DNA from: Microbacterium esteraromaticum
Lineage (GTDB): Bacteria; Actinomycetota; Actinomycetes; Actinomycetales; Microbacteriaceae
Assembly: GCF_014084045.1 (NCBI RefSeq)
Contig: NZ_CP043732.1
Coordinates: 2,604,001-2,668,000 of the forward strand
Length of the DNA stretch: 64,000 nt
Direction of reading: 5' to 3'
Part shown: positions 43,209-50,814 of the stretch, in pieces
Position numbering within the stretch: position 1 is the stretch's first letter
How the letters are laid out: each line of letters begins with the position of its first letter
Notes under the pieces: generated by a model
What the model was told of the DNA's origin: nothing
The model's input: the letters and a program-made list of their open reading frames with translations, nothing else
The model's database searches: none
Translations under genes and position numbers: made by a program

Positions 43209-44153
43209 GTGCTCGCAGCCCTGCTCATCGGCCTCCGTGAAGGCCTCGAAGCGGCCCTCGTCGTCGGCATCCTCGTCGCGTACATCCGTCGCCTCGGTCG
43301 CGCCGACGTGCTCGGTCGCATGTGGGCCGGCATCACCCTGGCGGTGCTGCTCGCCCTCGGTATAGGCGCCGTCCTCACCTTCGGCGCCTACGCCCTCACC
43401 ACCGAGGCGCAGGAGATCATCGGAGGCTCGCTCTCGCTCCTCGCCGTCGGCATGGTCACCTGGATGATCTTCTGGATGCAGAAGGCCGGGCGCACCATGA
43501 AGTCCAGTCTGCAGGGCGGCGTCGATCGCGCACTGGCCAACGGCGGCCTCTGGGCTCTGGTGGCCGTCGGCTTCGTCTCCGTCGCGCGCGAGGGCATCGA
43601 GACGACGCTGCTGCTGTGGTCGATGGTGCAGTCGTTCGGCGACACGCCCCAGGCCCTGCTCGGTGCGGTGATCGGTCTCGCCATCGCGGTGGTCGTCGGC
43701 TGGCTCCTCGCACGGGGGGCTGTGCGGCTCGACCTGCGCCGCTTCTTCCTGTGGACGGGTGGATTCCTCGTCGTCGTCGCCGCCGGCGTGCTCGCCTACG
43801 CGATCATGGACCTGCAGGAGGCGGCGGTGGTGCCCGGCCCCTTCACGGCCGCGGCCCCGGTCGACCCCGCGGGCACGGTGCTCACCGGCCTTGCCGGCTT
43901 TCCCTTCGGATGGGCCTTCGATGTCTCGTCCGTCGTCGAACCAGGCGAGTTCTTCGCGACCCTGCTCCAGGCCACGATCGGCTTCATGCCGCACATGACC
44001 TGGCTGCAGGTGATCGCATGGTCGCTCTACATCGCTGTCGTCGGCACCTTCTTCGTCCGCGGAGTGCTGAGCGCACGCGGCCCGCGCGCTCCGCGCGAGC
44101 CCGCGACGCGCCCACGCCCCGAACCCGTCCCTTCTGCATCTGGAGCAGCATGA
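43209..44153 (+). CDS. efeU: EfeU, FTR1-family iron permease
   Basis: Membrane channel of the EfeUOB iron importer. 314 residues, seven membrane helices. Both REXXE iron-passage motifs are intact: REGLE at 10-14 and REGIE at 127-131. The GTG start has only a weak ribosome site (CGGAAAG). The C-terminal 25 residues are a Pro/Arg-rich cytosolic tail. The stop overlaps the efeO start (ATGA). Iron box upstream. Confidence 0.94.
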   Translation: MLAALLIGLREGLEAALVVGILVAYIRRLGRADVLGRMWAGITLAVLLALGIGAVLTFGAYALTTEAQEIIGGSLSLLAVGMVTWMIFWMQKAGRTMKSSLQGGVDRALANGGLWALVAVGFVSVAREGIETTLLLWSMVQSFGDTPQALLGAVIGLAIAVVVGWLLARGAVRLDLRRFFLWTGGFLVVVAAGVLAYAIMDLQEAAVVPGPFTAAAPVDPAGTVLTGLAGFPFGWAFDVSSVVEPGEFFATLLQATIGFMPHMTWLQVIAWSLYIAVVGTFFVRGVLSARGPRAPREPATRPRPEPVPSASGAA

Positions 44154-45382
44154 CCCTGATCGCCCGTTCCCTCGGCCTTCTCTCGGTGGGCACCGTCGCC
44201 GCCCTCGCCCTCAGCGGCTGCGTCGCCAAGCAGCCCGCCGACGCGGGCGCAGCCTTCGCCGTGTCGTCGACATCGGATGCGTGCACGGTCTCGGCAGACA
44301 CCGCGCAGAGCGGCACGCTCACCTTCGACGTGAAGAACGCCGGCGACAAGGTGACCGAGTTCTACCTGCTGGCCGAGGACGGCCTGCGCATCGTGGGCGA
44401 GGTCGAGAACATCGCCCCTTCGGCGAGCCGCACCCTCACCGTGGTCGCCCAGCCCGGCGAGTACTTCACCGTCTGCAAGCCGGGGATGATCGGGGATGGC
44501 GTCGGACGGGCATCGTTCACGGTCACCGGCGAGAAGGTCGCGATCGACGGGCCCGACGCCGAGCAGAAGCAGCAGGCGGTCGACCTGTACGGGGCCTTCG
44601 TCAAGGACCAGGTGGGTGCGCTCGTGCCGGCCGTGGAGGAGTTCGTCGCCGCGTACATGGCCGGCGACGATGAGAAGGCGCGCCAGCTCTTCCCGCTGAC
44701 GCGCGCCTTCTACGAGCGCATCGAGCCGGTGGCCGAGGCGCTCGGCGACCTCGACCCCCGGATCGACTACCGCGAGGTCGACGCCGTCGCAGAAGAGCTG
44801 GACTGGACGGGCTTCCACCGCATCGAGAAGGACCTCTGGGTTCCGGCGGAGGATGCCCTGAACGCCGACGGCGCGACGCCGGCCTGGCAGGACTGGTCGC
44901 CGTCGACGCCGGAGCAGCGCGGCGAGTTCGGCGACCTGCTCATCGCCGACGTGCAGGAGCTGTTCGACTACGTGCACTCGAAGGACTTCACCACCGCTCT
45001 CACCGACCAGGGCATCGCGGGCATCTCCAACGGGGCGGTCGCTCTGCTCGACGAAGTGGCCACCGGCAAGATCACCGGCGAGGAGGACTGGTGGTCGCAC
45101 ACCGACCTGTACGACTTCGCCGCCAACGTCGAGGGATCGAAGATGGCCTTCTCGCTCGTGCGCGACTACGTCGCGGGCAAGGGCGATGACGGCGCCGCTC
45201 TCGTCGAGGAGATCGAGGCGGGGTACGACGACCTGGACGCCGCGCTCGCCCAGCACGGGTCGCTGGAGGCCGGGTTCGTGCCGTTCACGGATGTCGACGA
45301 CGCGCACAAGCGCGAGCTCATCGACCTGATCAACGCTCTCGCCGAGCCGCTCTCGCAGCTGACCGGCACGGCTCTCGCCTGA
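44150..45382 (+). CDS. efeO: EfeO, iron-uptake lipoprotein with cupredoxin-like and M75 domains
   Basis: 410 residues. Lipobox LALSGC at about residues 19-24 marks a lipoprotein. A cupredoxin-like domain (about 40-135: GTLTFDVKNAGDKVTEFYLL, later PGEYFTVCKPG) precedes an M75/imelysin domain with FHRIEKDLW, the HxxE-type metal site, at about 223-231. It collects ferric or ferrous iron and hands it to EfeU. The start is coupled to efeU by ATGA, and efeB follows after 21 bases. Confidence 0.94.
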   Translation: MTLIARSLGLLSVGTVAALALSGCVAKQPADAGAAFAVSSTSDACTVSADTAQSGTLTFDVKNAGDKVTEFYLLAEDGLRIVGEVENIAPSASRTLTVVAQPGEYFTVCKPGMIGDGVGRASFTVTGEKVAIDGPDAEQKQQAVDLYGAFVKDQVGALVPAVEEFVAAYMAGDDEKARQLFPLTRAFYERIEPVAEALGDLDPRIDYREVDAVAEELDWTGFHRIEKDLWVPAEDALNADGATPAWQDWSPSTPEQRGEFGDLLIADVQELFDYVHSKDFTTALTDQGIAGISNGAVALLDEVATGKITGEEDWWSHTDLYDFAANVEGSKMAFSLVRDYVAGKGDDGAALVEEIEAGYDDLDAALAQHGSLEAGFVPFTDVDDAHKRELIDLINALAEPLSQLTGTALA

Positions 45383-45403
45383 CCCGCACGCAGGAGCACG
45401 CGC

Positions 45404-46666
45404 ATGTCGGACCAGGAGCAGGAGGTGCCGCCCCCGCATCCCCGCCGAGGGCTGAGCCGGCGCGGGCTGCTCGCCCTCGCGACCAGTGGCGGAGCGGCCG
45501 CCGTGCTGCTCGCCGGAGGCACAGGACTGGCGATCGGCTCGACCCGACGTGACGAGGATTCCGCTCCGCACGACTTCTTCGGCGTGCACCAGGCCGGCAT
45601 CACCACCCCGGTGCAGGAGCACCTGCACTTCGCGGCGTTCGACATGATGCCGCGCAGCAGTCGCGAGGATCTCGTCGAGCTGCTGCAGGACTGGACATAT
45701 GCCGCGTCCCGGCTCACGCAGGGACTCGAGGTCAGTGCGACGGGAGCGGTCGGCGGCCCCGCGCAGTCACCGCCGGACGACACGGGTGAGGCGCTCGGGC
45801 TTCCGGCCAGTGCCCTCACGATCACTTTCGGGTTCGGCCCCAGGCTGTTCGAGAACGAGGACGGCGACCGCTACGGCATTCTCGATCGGCGCCCGCCGCA
45901 ACTGCAGCCGCTGCCCGCATTCCTCGGCGACGACCTCGATCCCGGGCAGTCCGGCGGCGATCTGTGCATCCAGGTGTGCGCCGATGATCCGCAGGTGGCG
46001 GTGCATGCCGTGCGCAACCTCAGTCGCATCGCCTTCGGGCGGGCCAAGCTGCGCTGGTCTCAGCTCGGCTTCGGCAAGACCTCCCGCACCAGTGCGGCTC
46101 AGCAGACGCCGCGCAACCTGTTCGGCTTCAAAGACGGCACCGCCAACATCCTCTCCGACGACCACGAGGCACTGGATGCGCACGTCTGGGTCGGCGCGGG
46201 CGATCAGCCGGCGTGGATGAGGGGTGGGTCCTACCTCGTCGCACGCAAGATCGCGATGCTCATCGAGACCTGGGATCGGGTGCAGCTCGGCGAGCAGGAG
46301 ACGATCATCGGTCGCGACAAGGGCGAGGGGGCGCCGCTGTCGGGCGGCACCGAGATGACACCGCCGAAGCTCGCCGGGCTCGACGCGCGCAGCCACGTGC
46401 GGCTGGCACATCCTGACGAGAACGGCGGCACACGCATCCTTCGCAGGGGATTCAACTACGTCGGCGGCAACAACGAGCTCGGTCGTCTCGATGCCGGGCT
46501 GTTCTTCCTCTCGTACCAGCGTGACCCCGCGCAGTTCGTGGCTCTGCAGAGGCGGCTCTCGGCCGACCTGCTGAACGAGTACATCCGGCATGTCGGCTCC
46601 GGAGTGTGGGCGATCCCGGCAGGCGTCTCGGAGGGATCGTTCGTGGGAGCCGACCTGTTCGCCTGA
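45404..46666 (+). CDS. efeB: EfeB, Tat-exported DyP-type haem peroxidase
   Basis: 420 residues. Tat motif SRRGLLAL at about residues 17-24 followed by a hydrophobic stretch. The DyP signature GXXDG appears as FGFKDGTANI at about residue 242, and the proximal haem region around HVRLAHPDENGG, near 330. In EfeUOB systems it oxidises Fe2+ to Fe3+ or takes iron from haem outside the membrane. Ends nine bases from the convergent acyltransferase gene. Confidence 0.94.
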   Translation: MSDQEQEVPPPHPRRGLSRRGLLALATSGGAAAVLLAGGTGLAIGSTRRDEDSAPHDFFGVHQAGITTPVQEHLHFAAFDMMPRSSREDLVELLQDWTYAASRLTQGLEVSATGAVGGPAQSPPDDTGEALGLPASALTITFGFGPRLFENEDGDRYGILDRRPPQLQPLPAFLGDDLDPGQSGGDLCIQVCADDPQVAVHAVRNLSRIAFGRAKLRWSQLGFGKTSRTSAAQQTPRNLFGFKDGTANILSDDHEALDAHVWVGAGDQPAWMRGGSYLVARKIAMLIETWDRVQLGEQETIIGRDKGEGAPLSGGTEMTPPKLAGLDARSHVRLAHPDENGGTRILRRGFNYVGGNNELGRLDAGLFFLSYQRDPAQFVALQRRLSADLLNEYIRHVGSGVWAIPAGVSEGSFVGADLFA

Positions 46667-46675
46667 CGCGCGGTG

Positions 46676-47809
46676 TCAGCGGTTTCGCCGCGAGCCGGTC
46701 GGATCGCTGCGGTGATCACCGCCGGAGGCGAGTTCGGCGTCACGGAACATCCACCGAGGACGCGGCTCGATCAGCGGACGGAAGAGGGTGCGCACGGGCG
46801 TGGAGGACAGCGCGAACGCGATGCCGATCGAGACGACGATGATGAGCGGAAGCCAGATCCAGGTCGGGTCGAGGCCGCGCAGCGCGCCGGATTCGCGGAA
46901 CGGGTACAGCACGAAGGAGTGCAGCAGGTAGACGTACATCGTGTACTGCCCGAGTGTCGTCCACCGATGGGTACGACGGGGGAGCAGCGCGAAGAAGCAG
47001 GCGCTGAGCAGGACCGCGAGCGCGATCAGCCCGAGGCGGATGCCTCCTGCCCACCACTGCTCGCCGGCGAGGTCGGCGTACGAGTCGTCGTAGAACAGCC
47101 AGTGGCGCAGGTCGATCGCCTCCCAGACCTCGAGCCACCGCCAGCACGCGAGGCCCCAGGCGCCGAGGATCGCGATGGCGAGTGCGCGAACCCACCAGGG
47201 GCGGTAGTCGATGAGGTGCAGGCGGCGCACGACATCGCGCTCCCTGAGCCACCAGCCCAGAGTGAAGAAGAACATCAGACCCAGCGTGCGCGACAGCGAG
47301 AACGTGCTGTCGACGTTCGTCATGTAGCCGACGCCGATCGAGATCACGAGAGCCCAGGCCAGCGGCCAGCGCAGCAGCGCGAGATACGGGAGCACGAGGC
47401 GGAAGATGCCGAGAGCGAGCAGGAACCACAGCGTCCACGACGGCTGCGTGAGGTTCGGGTCTGCGCGGCCCTCGACCAGCCACTTGGTGAGACTCCACAG
47501 CCCCTCGAAGATCACGTAGGGCACGAGTATGTCGGTGATCACGCGTGCCATCTGCCGCCTGGTCGGGCTGCCCGCCTTCGAGAAGTAGCCGGAGATGATG
47601 GCGAACGCGGGCATGTGGAACGCATACACCCACAGGTAGAAGGCGTAGGAGACGTCCGAGTCGTAGATCAGCCGCTGGGTGCCGTGACCGACGACGACCA
47701 GCACGATGCACGCGAATCGGGCGTTGTCCCAGAAGGGGACCCGCCGACGGGGCCTTCCGACGGTGCCGGTCGAGGCGGTCACGGGCGGATGCTGCTCGGC
47801 ACTGCTCAT
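46676..47809 (-). CDS. Acyltransferase family membrane protein (acyltransferase 3-like)
   Basis: 377 residues with about ten membrane segments. The N-terminus RRRVPFWDNARFACIVLVVV, followed by HMPAFAIISGYFSK, matches acyltransferase-3/fucose 4-O-acetylase-like proteins that acetylate cell-surface sugars. TAGCCT (47816-47821) is six bases before the ATG, so the mRNA is probably leaderless. No sugar-polymer cluster is next to it, so the acceptor is unknown. A 403-residue frame on the other strand is a shadow. Confidence 0.85.
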   Translation of the reverse strand: MSSAEQHPPVTASTGTVGRPRRRVPFWDNARFACIVLVVVGHGTQRLIYDSDVSYAFYLWVYAFHMPAFAIISGYFSKAGSPTRRQMARVITDILVPYVIFEGLWSLTKWLVEGRADPNLTQPSWTLWFLLALGIFRLVLPYLALLRWPLAWALVISIGVGYMTNVDSTFSLSRTLGLMFFFTLGWWLRERDVVRRLHLIDYRPWWVRALAIAILGAWGLACWRWLEVWEAIDLRHWLFYDDSYADLAGEQWWAGGIRLGLIALAVLLSACFFALLPRRTHRWTTLGQYTMYVYLLHSFVLYPFRESGALRGLDPTWIWLPLIIVVSIGIAFALSSTPVRTLFRPLIEPRPRWMFRDAELASGGDHRSDPTGSRRNR

Positions 47810-47874
47810 GCGTCGAGGCTAGCGGCTGCGGATATGCGGGAATACTGTTGCGGCTCACGCGTTCCAACAAGTAC

Positions 47875-47886
47875 ATTCAAGTGAAT
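47875..47886 (+). promoter_or_regulatory. Inverted repeat upstream of the LLM oxidoreductase gene
   Basis: ATTCA-AG-TGAAT, 41-52 bases before the GTG. Short AT-rich palindromes of this kind are bound by MarR-type regulators; no such gene is in the window. Confidence 0.35.
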
Positions 47887-47926
47887 AGAACGGAAGCCCA
47901 CGGGCATCCGGAGCGGAGAGAGAACA

Positions 47927-49144
47927 GTGAACGAGCAGAGCGCCATGCAGTTCGGCATCATGTCCGTCAGCGACATCACGCAGGACCCGACGACCGGCAT
48001 CACGCCGAGTGAGGCCGAGCGCATCAAGGCGACCGCCACGATCGCCACGCACGCCGAAGAGGTCGGTCTCGACGTCTTCGCCATCGGCGAGCACCACAAC
48101 CCGCCGTTCTGGTCGTCGAGCCCGACCACCTTCCTCGCGCACGTCGCCGCTCACACCGAGCGGCTCATCGTGTCCACCTCCACGACGCTCATCACGACCA
48201 ACGACCCCGTGCGCATCGCCGAGGAGTACGCGATGCTGCAGCACGTCTCCGACGGGCGCATGGATCTCATGCTCGGCCGCGGCAACACCGGGCCGGTGTA
48301 CCCCTGGTTCGGCAAGGACATCCGCCAGGGCCTGCCGCTGGCCATCGAGAACTACGCGCTGCTGCGCAAGCTGTGGGACGAGGACGTCGTCGACTGGGAG
48401 GGCAAGTTCCGCACCTCCCTGCAGGGCTTCACCGCGACGCCCCGCCCGCTCGACGGCGTCGCGCCCTTCGTCTGGCACGGATCCATCCGCACCCCTGAGA
48501 TCGCCGAACAGGCCGCCTACTACGGCGACGGCTTCTTCGCGAACAACATCTTCTGGCCCAAGGAGCATTATCAGCGCCTGATCGAGCTGTACCGTCAGCG
48601 GTTCGCGCACTACGGCCACGGCACTCCGGAGCAGGCCATCGTCGGCATCGGCGGCCAGGTGTTCATGGCGGCCAACTCGCAGGACGCCGTCACGCAGTTC
48701 CGACCGTACTTCGACAACGCGCCCGTCTACGGGCACGGCCCCAGCATGGAGGACTTCGCCGAGATGACGCCGCTGACCGTCGGGTCGCCGCAGCAGGTCA
48801 TCGACCGCTACGCGTCGATGCGCGACACCTTCGGCGACTTCCAGCGCCAGCTCTTCCTGATCGACCACGCCGGTCTGCCGCTGAAGACCGTCCTCGAGCA
48901 GCTCGACATCCTGGGCGGAGAGGTGGTTCCCGTGCTGCGCCGAGAGCTCGCGCAGAACCGACCGGAGACGGTTCCGGATGCCCCGACCCACGCCGCGCGC
49001 GTGAAGGCGGTCTACGGCGACGGACCGAGCAGGCAGGCGCGTCCCTCCGCCAACCGCGGGGACAACCTGACCGCCGGCTCGCCCTATCAGGACGCACCGG
49101 CTCCCGCCGGCGCGGCGTTCGGCCTCGGCCGCAAGGGAGCATGA
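47927..49144 (+). CDS. LLM-class flavin-dependent oxidoreductase (luciferase-like)
   Basis: 405 residues, luciferase-like alpha/beta barrel: FGIMSVSDITQDP near the start, FAIGEHHNPPFWSSSP, TTNDPVRIAEEYAMLQHVSDGR, and GRGNTGPVYPWFG. These enzymes use reduced FMN and O2 on small organic substrates. The FMN reductase gene begins one base after the stop and would supply FMNH2. GTG 47927 has ribosome site GGAGAG; an ATG 18 bases later is an alternative. The C-terminal 60 residues are Pro/Ala-rich and probably disordered. Confidence 0.9.
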   Translation: MNEQSAMQFGIMSVSDITQDPTTGITPSEAERIKATATIATHAEEVGLDVFAIGEHHNPPFWSSSPTTFLAHVAAHTERLIVSTSTTLITTNDPVRIAEEYAMLQHVSDGRMDLMLGRGNTGPVYPWFGKDIRQGLPLAIENYALLRKLWDEDVVDWEGKFRTSLQGFTATPRPLDGVAPFVWHGSIRTPEIAEQAAYYGDGFFANNIFWPKEHYQRLIELYRQRFAHYGHGTPEQAIVGIGGQVFMAANSQDAVTQFRPYFDNAPVYGHGPSMEDFAEMTPLTVGSPQQVIDRYASMRDTFGDFQRQLFLIDHAGLPLKTVLEQLDILGGEVVPVLRRELAQNRPETVPDAPTHAARVKAVYGDGPSRQARPSANRGDNLTAGSPYQDAPAPAGAAFGLGRKGA

Positions 49145-49145
49145 G

Positions 49146-49823
49146 ATGAGCGAGCGCCGTATCGCCGTCATCTCCGCCGGCCTGTCCAATCCTTCCTCCA
49201 CCCGCATGCTGGCCGACCGCCTCGCAGCCGAGACCGCCAAAGCGCTGCGCGAGCGCGACATCGACGTGCAGGTCGACGTGATCGAGCTGCGCGATCTCGC
49301 GCACGACATCACGAACAATCTGCTCACCGGATTCGCGCCGTCGCCTCTGGAGGAGGCGATCAACCGGGTGGTCTCCGCAGACGCGCTGATCGCGGTCACG
49401 CCGATCTTCTCGACGAGCTACTCGGGTCTGTTCAAGTCGTTCATCGACGTGCTGGACCCGGATGCCCTCACAGGCAAGCCGGTCCTGATCGGGGCCAACG
49501 CCGGCACGGCACGTCACTCGCTCGCGGTCGACTACGCGATCCGTCCGCTGTTCACCTACCTGCACGCCGAGCCCGTCTCGACCGGTGTGTTCGCGGCATC
49601 CAGCGACTGGGGCGCGACCGCCGACGACGTCGCACCCCTGAGCGCCCGCGTCGAGCGCGGTGCGAAGGAACTGGCGGAGGCGATCGCCCGTCGTGAGCCG
49701 GTCTCGGATGCCGACCCGTTCGATCCGGACACCTACCTCGGCAAGGGGAAGTCCTTCGGGCATCTCCTCGGCGGTCTCGCGGGGAGTGACCTGGGCGGCG
49801 CACCTCTCTCGATGGCGCCATGA
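49146..49823 (+). CDS. NAD(P)H-dependent FMN reductase (CE1759 family)
   Basis: 225 residues, flavodoxin-like NADPH-dependent FMN reductase: RIAVISAGLSNPSSTRMLAD (residues 5-24, phosphate-binding loop) and TPIFSTSYSGLFKSFIDVLD. It matches the CE1759-type FMN reductases that accompany LLM monooxygenases in actinobacteria. One base separates it from the LLM gene, so they are co-translated and form a two-component system. A hairpin terminator follows. Confidence 0.92.
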   Translation: MSERRIAVISAGLSNPSSTRMLADRLAAETAKALRERDIDVQVDVIELRDLAHDITNNLLTGFAPSPLEEAINRVVSADALIAVTPIFSTSYSGLFKSFIDVLDPDALTGKPVLIGANAGTARHSLAVDYAIRPLFTYLHAEPVSTGVFAASSDWGATADDVAPLSARVERGAKELAEAIARREPVSDADPFDPDTYLGKGKSFGHLLGGLAGSDLGGAPLSMAP

Positions 49824-49840
49824 TCGATGCGACGACGTGA

Positions 49841-49872
49841 GAGGCGGGAACCGGAAGACCGGTTCCCGCCTC
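49841..49872. terminator. Terminator between FMN reductase and DUF5302 genes
   Basis: 14-bp perfect stem GAGGCGGGAACCGG with an AAGA loop, between convergent genes; ends CTCTTC. Confidence 0.85.
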
Positions 49873-49879
49873 TTCGCGG

Positions 49880-50053
49880 TCAGCCGCTCTTGCGGCGGAA
49901 CTCGCGCTTCATCTGCGGCGCGGGCGTGGCGTGCACGGCCGAATCGCCGTCCAGATGCGCCTCGCCGCCCCGGTTCTTCGCGTTCTTCTTCTCGAGCGCT
50001 TCCTTGAACTTGCGCTTCATCTCCTCGGAGGAGACTGCCTTGTCTTCGCTCAT
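49880..50053 (-). CDS. DUF5302 small protein
   Basis: 57 residues starting MSEDKAVSSEEMKRKFKEAL, very rich in charged residues, ending HATPAPQMKREFRRKSG. This matches the short actinobacterial DUF5302 family, of unknown function. Probably unfolded or a single helix. TAGGCT (50061-50066) is seven bases before the ATG and overlaps the end of the DedA gene, so it can be transcribed on its own even though it lies downstream of DedA on the same strand. Confidence 0.85.
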   Translation of the reverse strand: MSEDKAVSSEEMKRKFKEALEKKNAKNRGGEAHLDGDSAVHATPAPQMKREFRRKSG

Positions 50054-50063
50054 GCCCGCCAGC

Positions 50064-50675
50064 CTAGCCGCTGCGCTCGGCGGAGCGTGAGGAGCGGCTG
50101 CGCCGCGTCGTGAGCGCATCGATCAGCATCCCGAGCCCGATCGCCACCGCGATCGACACGACGACCGCCGCCAGCGGCCCGCCGGGCACGATCTGCGCGA
50201 CGACCGCACCGATCGCCGCCTGATACGAGGCCCAGCCCGCAGCGGCCACAGCGGCGAGGCCGAGGTAGCGACCCGTCCTTACCCGCGACGCCCCGGCGAC
50301 GAGATTGACCGCCAGACGCGCGAACGGCACGAACCGTGCGCTGAAGAGCACGGTCGCCGTCCCCGTCCCCAGCCGCCGTCGCGCCCAGTCGAAGGCCGTC
50401 TGCACGCGGGATGTGCGCATCCACCCCCAGCGCTCCGTTCCCACGGCGCGTCCGATCATGTAACAGCACACATCACCGCACCACGCGGCCGCAGACGCGA
50501 GCACGACCACGACCGCGAGCGAGGGCGCCCCCTGCGATGCCGCCGCCGCGCCCATCGCCGTCACGGCGATCTCGCCTGGCACGACGACGAGGAAGGCGTC
50601 GCCGAACACCAGGACGGTCATCGCCAGAAGGCCCCACGGGCCGGTGAGCATCTCGAGCAGGGTGTCCGGTGTCAC
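50064..50675 (-). CDS. DedA/SNARE-associated family membrane protein
   Basis: 203 residues from GTG 50675 (VTPDTLLEMLTGPWGLLAM). About five membrane segments. Features of DedA (VTT domain): FGDAFLVVVPGEIAV, then WCGDVCCYMIGRAVG, and the charged FSARFVPFARLAVNLVAG with the conserved F-x-R-x3-R-like pattern. Members are thought to flip lipid carriers such as undecaprenyl phosphate or phosphatidylethanolamine. The frame stays open 64 codons further upstream, but that part overlaps the divergent glycosyltransferase and shows no membrane or DedA features. Confidence 0.83.
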   Translation of the reverse strand: MTPDTLLEMLTGPWGLLAMTVLVFGDAFLVVVPGEIAVTAMGAAAASQGAPSLAVVVVLASAAAWCGDVCCYMIGRAVGTERWGWMRTSRVQTAFDWARRRLGTGTATVLFSARFVPFARLAVNLVAGASRVRTGRYLGLAAVAAAGWASYQAAIGAVVAQIVPGGPLAAVVVSIAVAIGLGMLIDALTTRRSRSSRSAERSG

Positions 50676-50814
50676 CGTCGAAGTCTCGCCGTCTGCGGTG
50701 AACGGCAACCATCCGGCGGATGGCCGGTGACGGGCATCCGTGCATCGGGTGAACTCTTGCCGCCGGAGCCCGGACAGGCGCTCCGGCCGTGCTCCACCCC
50801 GCCATCCTGGCCAG

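Noticed and set aside
46673..47884. A 403-residue plus-strand frame over the acyltransferase gene
   Set aside because: Antisense to a clear multi-pass membrane protein; composition is Arg/Glu/Asp-rich without any fold signal.
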